Shown here: positions 5,102 through 5,785 of the stretch, one piece after another
Layout of the letters: every line of letters begins with the position of its first letter
How positions within the stretch are numbered: the stretch's first letter is position 1
Assembly (NCBI GenBank): GCA_011040545.1
Contig: DQYM01000081.1
Location: 1 to 5,785, forward strand
Direction: 5' to 3'
Origin: Candidatus Bathyarchaeota archaeon
Lineage (GTDB): Archaea > Thermoproteota > Bathyarchaeia > EX4484-135
DNA: 5,785 nt
Notes under the pieces: model-generated
The model's input: only the letters and a program-made list of their open reading frames with translations
Database searches by the model: none
What the model was told of the DNA's origin: nothing
Position numbers and translations under genes: made by a program

Positions 5102-5785
5102 GTGGTGAGAGAGCTACCAAAGGAATACAATCCAAAGGCGGTGGAGCCCAAGTGGCAGGAGTTCTGGGAGAAGGAAGGCATCTACAGGTACGATTGGGAG
5201 GACACGGAGAGGCCCGTGTTCTCAATTGATACGCCACCACCATACCCATCTGGCGACTTCCACATGGGGAATGTGCTTAACTGGACGTATTTTGATGTTG
5301 TAGCCCGTTACAAGCGTATGAGGGGCTACAACGTCTTCTTCCCACAGGGCTGGGACTGCCATGGCCTGCCGACTGAGGTGCGTGTTGAGCGTAAGTACGG
5401 CATAACCAAGACGCAAGTCCCTCCCGATGAGTTCAGGCGCCTCTGCGTGGAGTTCGTGGAGGAGAACATAAGGGCCATGAAGAAGGATATGAAGCGCCTT
5501 GGCTTCTCCATGGATTGGAGCCTAGAGTACAAGACCATGGATCCCGATTACTGGCGTAGGACCCAGCTCTCCTTTGTGCTCCTGTACAAGAAGGGCCTCA
5601 TCTACAGGGCCAAGCACCCAGTGCTGTGGTGCCCTAGGTGCCGAACGGCCATAGCAGATGCTGAGGTTGAGCACGAGACTAGGAAGGGCAAGCTGTACTA
5701 CATACGCTTTAAGCTCGTTGGTGGCCAGGGGGAGCACTTGACCATAGCTACTACTAGGCCAGAGCTAATACCTGCTTGCGTAGCC
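5102..5785 (+). CDS. valS: Valyl-tRNA synthetase, N-terminal part (runs off window)
   Basis: The first 228 codons of a class I aminoacyl-tRNA synthetase that charges tRNA-Val; full length is usually about 800-900 residues. It opens with RELPKEYNPKAVEPKWQEFW, a standard ValRS start. The ATP-binding signature is DTPPPYPSGDFHMGN, with HMGN in place of HIGH, as in methanogen-type ValRS. FPQGWDCHGLPTEVRVE and the GFSMDWSLEYKTMDPDYWR stretch follow, then WCPRCRTAIADAEVE with a Cys-x-x-Cys zinc-type pair. TIATTRPELIPACVA, the threonine-editing motif of the CP1 domain, comes at the window edge. Two adjacent GTG codons (5102, 5105) follow GGTGGTGGAG and the TATA box at 5064; ATG 5069 is in frame but lies inside that box. 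The reading frame is clean to the last base. Confidence 0.95.
   Translation, partial: MVRELPKEYNPKAVEPKWQEFWEKEGIYRYDWEDTERPVFSIDTPPPYPSGDFHMGNVLNWTYFDVVARYKRMRGYNVFFPQGWDCHGLPTEVRVERKYGITKTQVPPDEFRRLCVEFVEENIRAMKKDMKRLGFSMDWSLEYKTMDPDYWRRTQLSFVLLYKKGLIYRAKHPVLWCPRCRTAIADAEVEHETRKGKLYYIRFKLVGGQGEHLTIATTRPELIPACVA

Noticed and set aside
5260..5275. HMGN in place of HIGH as a defect in ValRS
   Set aside because: HIGN/HMGN forms occur in methanogen-type archaeal ValRS, with the rest of the active site intact here.
5004..5737. Minus-strand open frames opposite valS
   Set aside because: The plus strand is unmistakably valyl-tRNA synthetase throughout; these are antisense shadows.
1..5785. tRNA genes, CRISPR arrays, insertion sequences
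   Set aside because: No T-loop GTTCGA-type motif with cloverleaf pairing, no regularly spaced repeats, no transposase or terminal inverted repeats seen.

Overview
The window looks archaeal and probably thermophilic. It carries an archaeal-type histone, the archaeal/eukaryal-only ribosomal protein eS17, an archaeal-type valyl-tRNA synthetase, a SerK/ParB-family protein, and TATA-box promoters set 31-39 bases before Shine-Dalgarno-led starts. The histone and the methanogen-like ValRS signature (HMGN, WDCHGLPTE) argue against Sulfolobales/Desulfurococcales. A deep TACK-type lineage is my guess, but the window cannot settle it. TAG is the stop of six of the eight genes whose ends are present, and the tetranucleotide CTAG is unusually common.

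Layout. Positions 3-89 (+) hold the end of an unrecognised gene. It converges, 10 bases apart, on a compact minus-strand unit read from 1623 down to 100: a small helical HEPN-like protein, a SerK/ParB-like protein (free serine kinase family) starting inside it at GTG 1256, and a MoaD/ThiS-type beta-grasp protein whose ATG overlaps the previous stop. Upstream, with its own promoter, is eS17 (1674-1901, -). A 326-base intergenic stretch (1902-2227) with a perfect 10-bp inverted repeat separates eS17 from the divergent histone gene (2228-2458, +). The histone ends in a T-rich terminator and converges on a winged-helix regulator (2490-2852, -).

Positions 2887-3169 hold no convincing protein gene but are about 68% GC. 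They fold on paper into a roughly 200-nt plus-strand RNA with a closing helix, a TATA box in front and a T-rich stretch behind: a candidate unrecognised ncRNA. Next come a long four-TM membrane protein with a large outer domain (3170-4987, -), a short divergent promoter region with two TATA boxes, and the first 228 codons of valS running off the right edge.

How the genes relate. eS17, histone and ValRS are housekeeping information-processing genes. The three-gene unit 100-1623 is the accessory part. A free serine kinase makes O-phosphoserine and a ThiS/MoaD-like protein can deliver sulfur, so together they recall O-phosphoserine-based cysteine synthesis. However, the carrier lacks the C-terminal Gly-Gly needed for thiocarboxylate chemistry, so a structural or regulatory role is equally possible.
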